From: Syntrophomonadaceae bacterium
Lineage (GTDB): Bacteria; Bacillota; Dethiobacteria; DTU022
Assembly (NCBI GenBank): GCA_007119965.1
Contig: SKOR01000038.1
Coordinates: forward strand, 34,523-98,522
Direction: 5' to 3'
DNA: 64,000 bases
Part shown: one piece after another, positions 39,215-49,883 of the stretch
How the letters are laid out: every line of letters starts with the position of its first letter
Position numbering within the stretch: the stretch's first letter is position 1
The notes under the pieces: generated by a model
What the model was told of the DNA's origin: nothing
Database searches by the model: none
What the model saw: the letters and a program-made list of their open reading frames with translations, nothing else
Position numbers and translations under genes: made by a program

Positions 39215-40255
39215 TTAGTTCATACCTTCTTCTTCAAAGAACCGTTCCGCTCCGGGGTGCAGCGGTACTGACATGCCATCAAGGGCGGTGTCGAGGGTGA
39301 CCAGATGTCCGACATCGTGAGCCCCGTGAATGGTATCGATATTGTCAAAAACACCCCGCATAAAGTCATACACGAGGTCTGCATCCAGATCCTCCCGGCA
39401 GACAATCATCGATAAAACGGCGATTGTATCTGCTTCAGGAACATCTGTGTAAGCATCGCCGGGGATGGTGACGCTGGCGTAAAACGGATAGGTGTCAATC
39501 AGGGATTCGGCAATATCTCCGACGATATTAACCAGGTAGATGTCGGTCATTACCGACAGCTCATCAATAACAGAAGCGCCGATCCCGACTGTAAAGAAGG
39601 CGGCATCAACCCTGCCGTCTCTTAAAAAGTCGGCAGCTTCTCCGGCTTCCAGACGCTCTGCGGAACCTAAATCGCCTTCACTCAGTCCGGCAGCTTCCAG
39701 GACCTGCAGGGCGTTAACTTCAGCGCCGCTGCCGAGCGGGCCGAGGGCGACGTTCATTCCGGCCAGGTCTTCCGGGGATTCAATGCCCGAACCGGCGGCT
39801 GCTACCAGCTGTACAGGTTCAGGGTAAAGGACAAACATGCCGCGCATGTTTTCGATCGGATTTCCTTCGAAGGCTTCGCCTTCACCGTGGTAAGCATAGT
39901 AGGCAACATCATTTTGGACTATAGCCATGTCGAGGTCACCGCTGCCGATCATTCTAGAGTTGACAGCGGAAGCGCCTGAAGACTCAACTGTGAGTGAGAT
40001 GTTGTCAATGCTGGTGTGGGCAATGCGGGACATGGCCCCGGCCAGCGGGTAGTAAACCCCGGTTACCCAGCCTGCTCCCATGTTAACCCTGGTTACAGCC
40101 GCAGGCTCGTCCACCTCGGGCTCGTCCACCTCAGGTTCATCAACATCAGGCTCCTCGGGCGCAACCTCTTCGGGTGCGCAGCCGGCAACGGCGAAAAGTC
40201 CGATCAGGAAAAACGCTAAAAGCATAAACACAAAAACATTTTTAAATCTTTTCAT
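39215..40255 (-). CDS. TAXI family TRAP transporter solute-binding lipoprotein
   Basis: Lipobox VAGC, acidic Pro/Asp/Glu linker, MGAGWVTGVYYPLAGAMSRI...SGASAVNSRMIGSGDLDMAIVQNDVAYYAYHGEG. Confidence 0.92.
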   Translation of the reverse strand: MKRFKNVFVFMLLAFFLIGLFAVAGCAPEEVAPEEPDVDEPEVDEPEVDEPAAVTRVNMGAGWVTGVYYPLAGAMSRIAHTSIDNISLTVESSGASAVNSRMIGSGDLDMAIVQNDVAYYAYHGEGEAFEGNPIENMRGMFVLYPEPVQLVAAAGSGIESPEDLAGMNVALGPLGSGAEVNALQVLEAAGLSEGDLGSAERLEAGEAADFLRDGRVDAAFFTVGIGASVIDELSVMTDIYLVNIVGDIAESLIDTYPFYASVTIPGDAYTDVPEADTIAVLSMIVCREDLDADLVYDFMRGVFDNIDTIHGAHDVGHLVTLDTALDGMSVPLHPGAERFFEEEGMN

Positions 40256-40615
40256 TTTTGACCCTCCTTTTTAATTAAGCTTCCCTAATCCGAAATGTAT
40301 TTAAAACATCAGTTGCTTTGTCCTCTCACCCCCCTGAAGACTAATCAAAGTACATTCGTTTTGCGGACAACATGTATACGATTATTTCAATATTTGCAGC
40401 AAATTATCCTGCTATTTTCTATTTTGCAATATTAATATTTCTTAACATTCCGGCAGGTTGCTTTTCCTGTCTTCGCAATCGTTTGTAGAGAATAGGCCGC
40501 TGTTTCAGAAAAACCGGATCTATTGCCTATTTACCCTTTACTGATTTCATGTTTTAATTAATCAAACCCTGAAGAGAATAAAAACGGGTAAAATGTTTGC
40601 CGGGAGTGAGTATAT

Positions 40616-41143
40616 TTGATGATCAGGCTTCTGTTTCCGTACCTCTTGCTATCTCTGATTGTAATTGTCTACCTTTATGTCCGCCGCCTTCAGCTCGGCC
40701 CTGTCCTGCTTAAGGTCAACCGGACCCTGTTCAGTCGTTACAATGCAGACTCGTTATTGTTAATTATAGTGATCACGGCGGCATCTTATTTTTTAAGCCG
40801 TATTGATCTGCAAAACCTCTCTGAGGCTGCCGGTGCTATGCCCCTGGGCCCGTATACCTACGTATATTTTTACGGAGCACTAATCCTGACCGTAATTCTT
40901 CGTGAAGCAGAAAAACCAGCTTTGCGCGAAAAAGGCATTTCGACTTCCCGTGGGTTCTGGAAATGGAACGAAGTCTCTTCATACCGCTGGTCTAAAAACA
41001 CCCTGACCCTGTCAATTGACAGGGCGAACAAAAAAAGGTTGGAAACCTGGCAGGTTAACGCTGCTGATAAAAAGGAAATTGACCTGCTGCTCAGGCAGAT
41101 GGTTCCGAAAAGGTCCGGACGGTCAAAAAAAAAGAAGAGCTGA
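40616..41143 (+). CDS. Membrane protein, DUF5673-like C-terminal domain
   Basis: Two or more N-terminal TM segments; EKGISTSRGFWKWNEVSSYRW...LTLSIDRANKKRLETWQV. Confidence 0.5.
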   Translation: MMIRLLFPYLLLSLIVIVYLYVRRLQLGPVLLKVNRTLFSRYNADSLLLIIVITAASYFLSRIDLQNLSEAAGAMPLGPYTYVYFYGALILTVILREAEKPALREKGISTSRGFWKWNEVSSYRWSKNTLTLSIDRANKKRLETWQVNAADKKEIDLLLRQMVPKRSGRSKKKKS

Positions 41144-41239
41144 TTATTGGTTGCCAACACCTTTTCTATCGGGGGGATATGTGATAAAATTAGCAAGTGT
41201 ACATCCTTCCTACTTAAACTTATAAACTAAGGAGCGCCA

Positions 41240-43660
41240 ATGGCTGATCGAGTAAATATAATACCTGTAAATATTTATGATGAAGTGAAAGTTTCTTTCC
41301 TTGATTATGCGATGAGTGTTATCGTCAGCAGGGCCCTGCCCGATGTGCGCGACGGGTTAAAGCCCGTCCACCGGCGGATTCTTTATGCCATGTCTGAAAT
41401 GGGCTCAACACCCGACAAGCCGTACCGCAAGTCTGCCCGGATCGTTGGTGAGGTTTTAGGTAAGTACCATCCCCACGGCGATGTTGCTTTATATGACACC
41501 CTGGTGCGGATGGCCCAGGAGTTTTCAACGCGCTACCCTTTGGTTGACGGGCACGGCAACTTTGGTTCACAGGACGGCGACTCAGCTGCTGCCATGCGTT
41601 ATACGGAAGCCCGCCTCTCTTCTATTGCCGGCGAACTGCTGACTGACCTGAAAAAAGAAACCGTAAATTTCAGGCCAAACTTTGATGAAAGCCTTGAAGA
41701 GCCGGTAGTCCTTCCTTCCCGCTTCCCTAACCTGCTGGCCAATGGTTCTTCGGGGATTGCCGTTGGTATGGCTACTAACATACCCCCGCACAACCTAAAC
41801 GAACTGATTGAGGCGATTAAGCACTTAATCGCTTATCCAGAGGCATCAATAACCGACCTGATGCAATATATTAAAGGACCCGACTTTCCGACCGGCGGCA
41901 TAGTTGTCGGCCAGGAAGGCATTTACTCGGCATACAAAACCGGCAGAGGGATCATTAAGGTTCGCGGTGTGGCCCAGATCGAAATGAAAGACAAGGGCCG
42001 CAACCAGGTTATTATTACCGAGCTTCCTTATCAGCAGAACAAGTCAAAGCTGGTCGAAAAAATTGCCGAGATTGTAAAAGAACGCAAGATGGAAGGGATC
42101 ACCGATCTGCGCGATGAGTCGGATCGTAACGGGGTGCGCATTGTAATAGAAATTAAGCGGGACTATGAGCCGCAGGTTATTATAAACCAGCTCTATAAAT
42201 TTACCACCCTGCAGCAAACCTTCGGGATTATTATGCTGGCCCTGGTTGACGGACAGCCCCAGGTATTAAACTTAAAGCAGATGCTTGCTTATTATCTCGA
42301 GCACCAAAAAGAGGTAATCAGGCGGCGCTCCGAGTACGACCTGAGGCGGGCCGAGGAAAGGCTGCACATTGTCGAAGGCCTGTTAATTGCCCTTGATCGA
42401 CTTGATGAAGTAATCGCCCTGATCCGGGGGTCTAAAGATGTCCACTCTGCCCGCGAGGGTTTAATGGAGTTGCTCAGCCTCTCCGAAAAACAGGCCCAGG
42501 CGATCCTTGATATGCGCCTGCAGCGCCTGACTCAACTTGAAATTTCCAAGCTTGCCGAAGAACAAAAGCAGCTGCATGAAAAGATTGCTTACCTGCGCAG
42601 GGTGCTGGAGGACGATGAACTGGTGCTAACCATTATCAAAGACGAACTGGCCGTTATCCAGGAAAAGCATGGTGACGATCGCCGCACCCAGATTGTTGCT
42701 GATGAAGGCGACGTGATTTTAACCGACCTGATCTTCCAGGAAGATGTAGTCGTTACCCTGACAGATCGCGGTTATATCAAGCGCCTGCCGCTAACGACCT
42801 ACCGCAGTCAGCATCGCGGGGGACGCGGTGTAATCGGTATTCAGACCCGTGAAAATGACCGTGTTGAACAGTGCCATGTTGCTTCCACTCATGATAAACT
42901 GCTCTGCTTCAGCAACAGGGGTAAAGTTTACCTGCTGCAGGTTCACGGCGTTCCTGAGTCAGGCCGGCAGTCACGCGGCACCGCCCTGGTTAACCTGTTG
43001 CCCCTGGAAGAAAAAGAGTTTATAACGGCGACCCTGCCAATTAGTGAATTCAGTGATGACCGCTACCTGTTAATGGTCACAGCGCGGGGCATGGTTAAAA
43101 AGACATCGCTTAAAGAATACAGGAATACCCGTAAAACCGGCCTGATTGCCCTCAGCCTAACCGACGATGATGAATTGATCGCCGTTAGGCTTACCGATGG
43201 CCAAAAAGAAGTGCTTGTCGGGACCAGCGCCGGCCTCTTTGTCCGCTTTACCGAGGACCAGGTTCGTTCCATGGGCCGATCTGCCAGGGGAGTTAAAGCT
43301 GTAACCCTGGGGGCCGAGGATAAAGTAATCGGCGCGGATCTTGTTACCGCCGACCACCAGCTGCTGATTGGCTCATCAAAGGGCTTTGGCAAACGGGTTA
43401 AGGTCAGCGAATTCAGCGCCCGTCGCCGCGGCGGCAAGGGTATGATTGGCATGAAGACTACTTCGCACAGCGGGCCCCTGGCAGTTTTTGTTGTTTTAAG
43501 CGGTGCAGAAGAAGAATTTATCATAATCACTGCCCGTGGAGTGGTTAACCGCCAGAGAGTTGATGAGGTTTCCCTGATGGGCCGCTACGCTCGTGGTGTA
43601 ACCCTGATCAGGCTGGACACAAGCGACCGTGTCGTTAACCTGATTGCCCTTGACCAGTAA
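41240..43660 (+). CDS. gyrA: DNA gyrase subunit A
   Basis: [34 protein letters not shown]-terminal GyrA beta-pinwheel repeats including QHRGGRGV. Confidence 0.98.
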   Translation: MADRVNIIPVNIYDEVKVSFLDYAMSVIVSRALPDVRDGLKPVHRRILYAMSEMGSTPDKPYRKSARIVGEVLGKYHPHGDVALYDTLVRMAQEFSTRYPLVDGHGNFGSQDGDSAAAMRYTEARLSSIAGELLTDLKKETVNFRPNFDESLEEPVVLPSRFPNLLANGSSGIAVGMATNIPPHNLNELIEAIKHLIAYPEASITDLMQYIKGPDFPTGGIVVGQEGIYSAYKTGRGIIKVRGVAQIEMKDKGRNQVIITELPYQQNKSKLVEKIAEIVKERKMEGITDLRDESDRNGVRIVIEIKRDYEPQVIINQLYKFTTLQQTFGIIMLALVDGQPQVLNLKQMLAYYLEHQKEVIRRRSEYDLRRAEERLHIVEGLLIALDRLDEVIALIRGSKDVHSAREGLMELLSLSEKQAQAILDMRLQRLTQLEISKLAEEQKQLHEKIAYLRRVLEDDELVLTIIKDELAVIQEKHGDDRRTQIVADEGDVILTDLIFQEDVVVTLTDRGYIKRLPLTTYRSQHRGGRGVIGIQTRENDRVEQCHVASTHDKLLCFSNRGKVYLLQVHGVPESGRQSRGTALVNLLPLEEKEFITATLPISEFSDDRYLLMVTARGMVKKTSLKEYRNTRKTGLIALSLTDDDELIAVRLTDGQKEVLVGTSAGLFVRFTEDQVRSMGRSARGVKAVTLGAEDKVIGADLVTADHQLLIGSSKGFGKRVKVSEFSARRRGGKGMIGMKTTSHSGPLAVFVVLSGAEEEFIIITARGVVNRQRVDEVSLMGRYARGVTLIRLDTSDRVVNLIALDQ

Positions 43661-43758
43661 ATAAAGCTGTAATTCAAAATATCTGCCCGCTTCTCCAATT
43701 GGATCCGGGAGGTTAGCGGAGCAGGTAGAGTTCACAAATATAAAAATCGCTGACATGA

Positions 43759-45279
43759 ATGGCGGGTTGCATTTTGACGATCGAGAAAAGCAAGTTAGGG
43801 ATTACCGATACTTCGCTTCGTGATGCCCATCAATCGCTTTTGGCCACCAGGATGCGCCTGACCGAGATGCTTCCTGTTCTCGAAATGATGGATCAGGTTG
43901 GTTACCATTCCCTGGAGGTTTGGGGTGGGGCAACTTTTGACGCCTGTATGCGCTTTCTTGATGAAGATCCATGGGAGCGCCTGCGCCAACTCCGTAAACA
44001 CCTGAAAAATACCAGGCTCCAGATGCTGCTTCGCGGCCAGAACCTGGTCGGCTACCGCCATTACCCTGATGATGTTTTGACCGAGTTTATTAAAAAGGCC
44101 GTATTCAACGGCATAGATATAATACGTATCTTTGACGCTTTAAATGATCTGCGCAATATGGAGAAAGCTATTTATCAAACCCGGACGGAAGGGGCTCATG
44201 CCCAGGCTGCGATAAGTTATACGATCAGCCCTTTTCATGATATCGATTACTTTGTCAGGGTCAGCCGGGATCTGAAAGAACTCGGGGCTGACTCGATCTG
44301 CATCAAGGATATGGCCGGCCTAATTTCACCTTTTGATGCCTTTGAACTGGTCAGCAAACTTAAAGAACAGGTTGGGCTCCCCGTACAGCTGCACTGTCAT
44401 TATACGAGCGGCATGGCTTCCATGGCTTACCTGAAAGCAGTCGAAGCAGGGGTTGATGTTATAGATACTGCCAACGCAGCACTGGCAATGGGCTCCAGTC
44501 AGCCCGCTACGGATACGATGGTGGCTGCCCTGAAGGGGACTGCTTACGATACGGGACTGGATCTCGAACGGCTTTCAAAGGTCAGCGCCCACTTCCAGGA
44601 GATCAGCTGTTCTTATGAAATACCGCGGGAAGTTATGGTTGTTGATACTAATGTCCTCAGTTACCAGATTCCCGGAGGAATGATCTCCAATTTGACTTCG
44701 CAGCTGGCAGATCAAAAAGCGGCCCATCTCTTTAAAGAGGTTCTCGCCGAGGTACCCAGGGTCCGTGCTGATCTAGGCTACCCGCCCCTGGTAACGCCCA
44801 GCAGCCAGATAGTCGGTTCCCAGGCTGTGGTTAATGTAATAACCGGCGAGCGCTATAAGCTGGTATCGACTGAAACCAAAAATTACTTGCGCGGCCAGTA
44901 CGGCAAGCCGCCGGGCGAGGTTAACCCCGATCTTCTAAAAAAGGTCCTCAAGGATGAAAAGCCGATTACGGGTCGGCCTGCCGATCTGCTCAAACCGCAG
45001 CTGGAGGAAGCAAGAAAAGCAATTGAGGAATATATCGAACAGGATGAGGATGTCCTTTCCTATATCATATTTCCCAATGTGGCCGTTGAATTTTTTAAAA
45101 GACGCAAAGGTTTACTGCCCCCGTTAGAGTTGAACAGCAGCTGCAGCGGGGCTAAGGCAGTCAATAAAGCTGCTGCTGACAGGGGCAGGCAAAAGAGCCT
45201 GATCCTTGAGGAGTTATATACCGTAGACAAAAACCTGGTCTGGAGCGATGAATTTAACACCGTTTACCCTGCCGGTTAA
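43759..45279 (+). CDS. Oxaloacetate decarboxylase alpha / pyruvate carboxylase carboxyltransferase (5S-like), lacking biotinyl domain
   Basis: GITDTSLRDAHQSLLATRMR, WGGATFDACMRFLDEDPWERLR, LHCHYTSGMASMAYLKA; no C-terminal AMKM motif. Confidence 0.88.
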   Translation: MAGCILTIEKSKLGITDTSLRDAHQSLLATRMRLTEMLPVLEMMDQVGYHSLEVWGGATFDACMRFLDEDPWERLRQLRKHLKNTRLQMLLRGQNLVGYRHYPDDVLTEFIKKAVFNGIDIIRIFDALNDLRNMEKAIYQTRTEGAHAQAAISYTISPFHDIDYFVRVSRDLKELGADSICIKDMAGLISPFDAFELVSKLKEQVGLPVQLHCHYTSGMASMAYLKAVEAGVDVIDTANAALAMGSSQPATDTMVAALKGTAYDTGLDLERLSKVSAHFQEISCSYEIPREVMVVDTNVLSYQIPGGMISNLTSQLADQKAAHLFKEVLAEVPRVRADLGYPPLVTPSSQIVGSQAVVNVITGERYKLVSTETKNYLRGQYGKPPGEVNPDLLKKVLKDEKPITGRPADLLKPQLEEARKAIEEYIEQDEDVLSYIIFPNVAVEFFKRRKGLLPPLELNSSCSGAKAVNKAAADRGRQKSLILEELYTVDKNLVWSDEFNTVYPAG

Positions 45280-45350
45280 ACAGGTGGAAACCTTAAACCG
45301 GCGAGATTCACTAAAAAGCCCCGTTCACAAAGCAAAATTGATCGATATTG

Positions 45351-45379
45351 TTGACACTGTAATAACGGCGAGCTATAAT
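45351..45379 (+). promoter_or_regulatory. Consensus sigma-A promoter of the T-box/ilv transcript
   Basis: TTGACA - 17 nt - TATAAT, perfect in both hexamers. Confidence 0.85.
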
Positions 45380-45385
45380 TATAAA

Positions 45386-45656
45386 CAATCTTTAACTGTA
45401 AAAGCGAAGAAGGGCAGGAGTAAGCAATATATCTTATTTAGAGAGCCGGGGGAGCTGAAAACCGGTGAAGAATATTGCCGAAAGTCGGCCTGGAGCTGCA
45501 CGGCTGAAACTTAAGTAGGCCGGGCCGGGGTGATACCGTTACCACACTCATTGAGAGGCAGGACCTTTAATTTTTCAGTTTAAGGGAAAGCATTTAAAAG
45601 GGTGGTACCGCGGAGGAAGTCCCTTCGCCCCTTTGGGCGGGGGGTATTTTTATATA
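45386..45656 (+). promoter_or_regulatory. T-box leader (tRNA-sensing antitermination riboswitch)
   Basis: AGAGAGCCGGGGGAGCTGAAAACCGG apical part of Stem I, GCAATAT/ATATTGC helix, AGTA/GAA specifier-loop features, T-box motif AGGGTGGTACCGCGG at about 45599-45613, terminator CGCCCctttGGGCG followed by TATTTTTAT. Confidence 0.93.
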
Positions 45657-45915
45657 ATTATACACTTTAAACGAAGAGGCGATTTTGCTGAACCTGCTAG
45701 TTTTATAAACGAAGAGGTTGGTTCCGAACAAGAAGCAGTAATCTCTGCTTGTTAAGCATGTTTACTTTTGTGGGGAAGACGTATTTAAGGAACCCGGATC
45801 TTCCGGCAGGTTAGCAGAGCAGATATAACCCGTGTTATTATTAGGATGATAATTTATCCGGGAGCCGGTTGCTGAATCCCGGATTCTGAATACTGAATTA
45901 ACAGGAGGTTAAGCC

Positions 45916-47580
45916 ATGCGAAGCCATAAAGTAACCAGGGGCGTAGACCGGGCCCCGCACCGCTCTCTTTTTAAAGCGTCCGGGTTTCATCCCGAAGAAC
46001 TTAAGCGCCCCCTGATAGGTATCGTCAATTCTGCCAATGAAATTGTTCCGGGACATATTCATCTGGACACTATTGCCGCAGCAGTAAAAACAGGAGTGAG
46101 AATAAGTGGCGGCACTCCGATTGAATTTCCGACAATTGCAATCTGCGACGGGATTGCTATGAATCACGCAGGGATGCACTACTCCCTGGCCAGCCGCGAA
46201 ATCGTTGCCGACAGCATTGAGCTGATGGTTGAATCCCATTGTTTTGACGCCCTGGTCATGATTACTAATTGTGATAAAATTACCCCCGGCATGATGATGG
46301 CCGCCGCAAGGCTAAACCTGCCCGCAATCCTGGTCAGCGGGGGGCCGATGTTTGCGGGTGTTCAAAACGGTGAAAAAATCGATTTGAGCAGCGTTTTCGA
46401 GGGCGTCGGAGCTGTTCGTTCGGGTCGAATGTCTGAAGCAGAGCTTGAGGAGATGGAGCATAAGGCCTGTCCAGGCTGCGGTTCCTGTGCCGGAATGTTT
46501 ACTGCAAATTCAATGAACTGTATGGCTGAAGCACTCGGCCTGGCCCTGCCCGGCAACGGGACAATTCCAGCGGTTAGCGCCGATCGGGTGCTGCTGGCTA
46601 AAGAAGCCGGAATACAGGTCATGAACCTGCTTCGCAACGGGATCACTACCGATAGAATTTTAGTACCCGAAGCATTTGATAATGCGCTGGCGGTCGATAT
46701 GGCCCTGGGCTGCTCAACAAATACCCTGCTCCACCTCACTGCGCTTGCCCACGAATGCGGGTTTAAGCTTGATCTAAGAAGGGTAAATGAAATTAGCAAA
46801 AAAACCCCGCAACTATGCCTGCTCAGCCCTGCAGGCCCTGATCGGATTGAAGATCTGGGCAGGGCAGGGGGTGTTACAGCAGTGATTAGTGAACTGCTGG
46901 AAGCAAAATTGCTAAAACCTGACCTGCTCACCGTAACAGGAAAAACTATCGCTGAAAATGCGGCAGGAACTGCTGTAACAGATCAAACCGTAATACGCAG
47001 CGTAAAAGCGCCGCGCCGCCCACAGGGCGGCCTGGCTGTCCTGTTCGGCAACCTGGCGCCGGAAGGCGCTGTAGTAAAGCAGGGAGCAGTGTCTGAATCT
47101 ATGCAGGTATTTACAGGGACAGCAAGGGTTTTCGACAGTGAAGAAAGCGCCGTAGAAGCGATTAACCTCGGCGCTGTAACTGAAGGAAATGTTGTTGTCA
47201 TTCGTTATGAAGGCCCCCGCGGTGGCCCGGGAATGCGTGAAATGCTGGCGCCAACTTCGGTCCTGGCGGGCATGGGCCTTGATGATAAAGTGGCCCTTAT
47301 AACCGATGGCCGGTTTTCCGGGGCTACGAGAGGCGCTTCAATTGGACACATTTCCCCCGAAGCTGCTTCCGGCGGCCTGATTGGCCTTGTTGAAGAAGGC
47401 GATCAAATTTCCATCGATTTGCCGCGCTATTCGCTGGAGTTGAAGGTAAGAGACGCTGAATTGAAAAAACGTAAAGAGACCTGGCAGCCGCCCGAGCCGA
47501 AAATAAACCACGGCTACCTGAAACGCTATGCCCGACTTGTATCTTCGGCAGGAAGCGGCGCTGTCCTGGACGAAGTTTAA
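45916..47580 (+). CDS. ilvD: Dihydroxy-acid dehydratase
   Basis: [61 protein letters not shown]. Confidence 0.97.
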   Translation: MRSHKVTRGVDRAPHRSLFKASGFHPEELKRPLIGIVNSANEIVPGHIHLDTIAAAVKTGVRISGGTPIEFPTIAICDGIAMNHAGMHYSLASREIVADSIELMVESHCFDALVMITNCDKITPGMMMAAARLNLPAILVSGGPMFAGVQNGEKIDLSSVFEGVGAVRSGRMSEAELEEMEHKACPGCGSCAGMFTANSMNCMAEALGLALPGNGTIPAVSADRVLLAKEAGIQVMNLLRNGITTDRILVPEAFDNALAVDMALGCSTNTLLHLTALAHECGFKLDLRRVNEISKKTPQLCLLSPAGPDRIEDLGRAGGVTAVISELLEAKLLKPDLLTVTGKTIAENAAGTAVTDQTVIRSVKAPRRPQGGLAVLFGNLAPEGAVVKQGAVSESMQVFTGTARVFDSEESAVEAINLGAVTEGNVVVIRYEGPRGGPGMREMLAPTSVLAGMGLDDKVALITDGRFSGATRGASIGHISPEAASGGLIGLVEEGDQISIDLPRYSLELKVRDAELKKRKETWQPPEPKINHGYLKRYARLVSSAGSGAVLDEV

Positions 47581-47615
47581 GGCCAGAAACGACTATAGGA
47601 AACAGGTGATATAAC

Positions 47616-49310
47616 ATGAAGAAAAAACTCACCAGGGGTTCAGCGATGATCCTGTCGGCCCTGCACAAAGAGGGCGTCGAGATTGTTTTCGGTTTCCCCG
47701 GGGGTGCGGTCCTGCCCCTGTACGATCAACTTTATGATGATCCGATTAAACATCTCCTGGTCAGGCATGAGCAGGCTGCCGTGCATGCCGCAGACGGTTA
47801 TGCCCGGGTTACGGGTAAGCCCGGCGTTGTATTTGCCACTTCCGGACCCGGCGCCACCAACCTGGTCACCGGGATTGCCAATGCCTACATGGACTCTGTC
47901 CCGATGGTTTTAATTACAGGGCAGGTTGCTAAAAACTTCATTGGCACTGATGCTTTCCAGGAAGCCGATATCACCGGTATTACCATCCCGGTAACCAAAC
48001 ATAACTACCTGGTCAGGGATATAGAAGACCTTCCCGCCATATTGGCTGAAGCTTTCTACATTGCCTCTACCGGCCGCCGCGGCCCTGTACTAGTAGATAT
48101 CCCTAAAGATATCTTTGACCAGGAAGCATATTTCGAATATAACACCCGGTGCGATATCCCCGGTTATAAGCCTACTTACGAAGGCCATGTTGGCCAGGTC
48201 AGCCGTGCTGTAAAAGCGATCCGTGACGCAAAAAAGCCGGTGATATTCGGAGGTGGGGGCTTAATCAGGTCCGGAGCATCAACAGCCCTTCGTGAGCTGG
48301 CGGAAGCAGCGCAGATCCCGGTGATTCTTTCCCTGATGGGCCTTGGCGCTTACCCCGGGGATCGAGAGCTCTTCCTCGGCATGCCGGGGATGCACGGCAG
48401 CGTTACTGCCAACTATGCTTTGACCGAAGCCGATCTGATTATAGCAACAGGGGTCCGTTTTGATGATCGGGTTACCGGTAAACTCGAATCATTTGCCAGG
48501 CATGCAAAAATCATTCATATCGACATAGACCCGGCAGAGATCGGTAAAAATGTTGCCATCGATATTCCCATTGTTGGCGATGTAAAAATGGTTTTAGAAG
48601 AATTGCTCCGCAAGCTGCGCCCCGGTGATACAGCTGACTGGTTAAAACAAATCTTTGCCTGGCAGAAAAAATTCCCGATGCCCCTTGGCTCAGGTTCTGC
48701 CGGGGGCAGCCTGAAACCCCAGTTTGTGATCAGGGAGCTCAGCAGGTTGAGCGGCGAGGATACAATTGTCGCCACTGATGTCGGCCAGCACCAGATGTGG
48801 TCGGCCCAGCACTTTATCGTGCGGGATCCGAACACATTTCTAACCTCGGGCGGCCTGGGGACCATGGGTTACGGCTTTCCCGCGGCAATCGGCGCCAAGC
48901 TGGCAGCTCCAGATAAAAAGGTGATCTGTATCAGCGGGGACGGTAGTTTCCAGATGAACATCCAGGAACTGACTACGGCTGTCCACAATAAAATTGATCT
49001 GACGATTGCCATAATCAATAACGGGTTTTTGGGCATGGTCCGCCAGTGGCAGGATATTTTTTATGCCAAGCGCTACTCTTATACTGAGATGGAGGGCAAC
49101 CCTGATTTTGTCAAGGTTGCTGAGGCCTTCGGAGCTAAAGGTTTACGCGCTGCCAGCGATAAAGAAGCAACTGCGGCGATTAAAGAGGCCATGCAGACCA
49201 AAGGGCCCGTATTGATTGACTTTATAGTTGACCCGGAGGAAAATGTCTACCCAATGGTGGCGCCTAACCATCCCATCAACGAAATAATTGTCGGGGGTGA
49301 CCAGCAATGA
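47616..49310 (+). CDS. ilvB: Acetolactate synthase large subunit
   Basis: VFGFPGGAVLPLYDQL, HEQAAVHAADGYARVTGKPGV, SGDGSFQMNIQELTTA. Confidence 0.97.
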   Translation: MKKKLTRGSAMILSALHKEGVEIVFGFPGGAVLPLYDQLYDDPIKHLLVRHEQAAVHAADGYARVTGKPGVVFATSGPGATNLVTGIANAYMDSVPMVLITGQVAKNFIGTDAFQEADITGITIPVTKHNYLVRDIEDLPAILAEAFYIASTGRRGPVLVDIPKDIFDQEAYFEYNTRCDIPGYKPTYEGHVGQVSRAVKAIRDAKKPVIFGGGGLIRSGASTALRELAEAAQIPVILSLMGLGAYPGDRELFLGMPGMHGSVTANYALTEADLIIATGVRFDDRVTGKLESFARHAKIIHIDIDPAEIGKNVAIDIPIVGDVKMVLEELLRKLRPGDTADWLKQIFAWQKKFPMPLGSGSAGGSLKPQFVIRELSRLSGEDTIVATDVGQHQMWSAQHFIVRDPNTFLTSGGLGTMGYGFPAAIGAKLAAPDKKVICISGDGSFQMNIQELTTAVHNKIDLTIAIINNGFLGMVRQWQDIFYAKRYSYTEMEGNPDFVKVAEAFGAKGLRAASDKEATAAIKEAMQTKGPVLIDFIVDPEENVYPMVAPNHPINEIIVGGDQQ

Positions 49311-49822
49311 AACATGTTCTAGCTGTTCTTGTTGAAGATAAACCCGGTGCATTGACCAGGATTTCCGGGCTTTTCAGCCGCCGCGGCTTTAATATTGAAA
49401 ACATAGCCGTGGGTGAAACGCTTACGCCCGGGATATCGCGAATGACAATTACAGTAGAAGGCAGCGAACTGCTGATTGAACAGGTTGTCAAGCAGCTGCA
49501 TAAACTGATCAATGTAATCAGGGTAAGCAATTTATCCACCGAACCTTCAGTTATGCGGGAGTTGATGCTGATCAAGGTCAATGCTGAAGTCGGCAATCGC
49601 AGCGATATCCAGCAGATTGTGGAAACTTTTCGCGGGAAAGTCGTTGATGTGTCACCCGACTCAATGGTAGTGGAAGTGACCGGCAACGAAGATAAAATGG
49701 AAGCCATTAAACTGCTTCTGCAGCACTTTGGAATTAAAGAGATTGTAAGGACTGGAAAAATAGCTTTGCTGCGCGGCTCGAAAGTAACCAGGGAAAGCTT
49801 AAATGGCAGCAGATGGCAGTGA
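49307..49822 (+). CDS. ilvN: Acetolactate synthase small subunit
   Basis: MKHVLAVLVEDKPGALTRISGLFSRRGFNIENIAVG ACT domain; ATGA overlap with ilvB. Confidence 0.96.
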   Translation: MKHVLAVLVEDKPGALTRISGLFSRRGFNIENIAVGETLTPGISRMTITVEGSELLIEQVVKQLHKLINVIRVSNLSTEPSVMRELMLIKVNAEVGNRSDIQQIVETFRGKVVDVSPDSMVVEVTGNEDKMEAIKLLLQHFGIKEIVRTGKIALLRGSKVTRESLNGSRWQ

Positions 49823-49883
49823 ACGGGTCAACATTAACAACTAATTTGTCTGAGCGTATATTTAATCAGCAGAAAGATGGTGG

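Noticed and set aside
43063-43530. 155 aa minus-strand ORF
   Set aside because: Antisense to the gyrA C-terminal domain; shadow ORF.
45248-45514. 88 aa ORF between the oadA/5S gene and ilvD
   Set aside because: Overlaps the consensus promoter and T-box Stem I; no recognisable protein motif.
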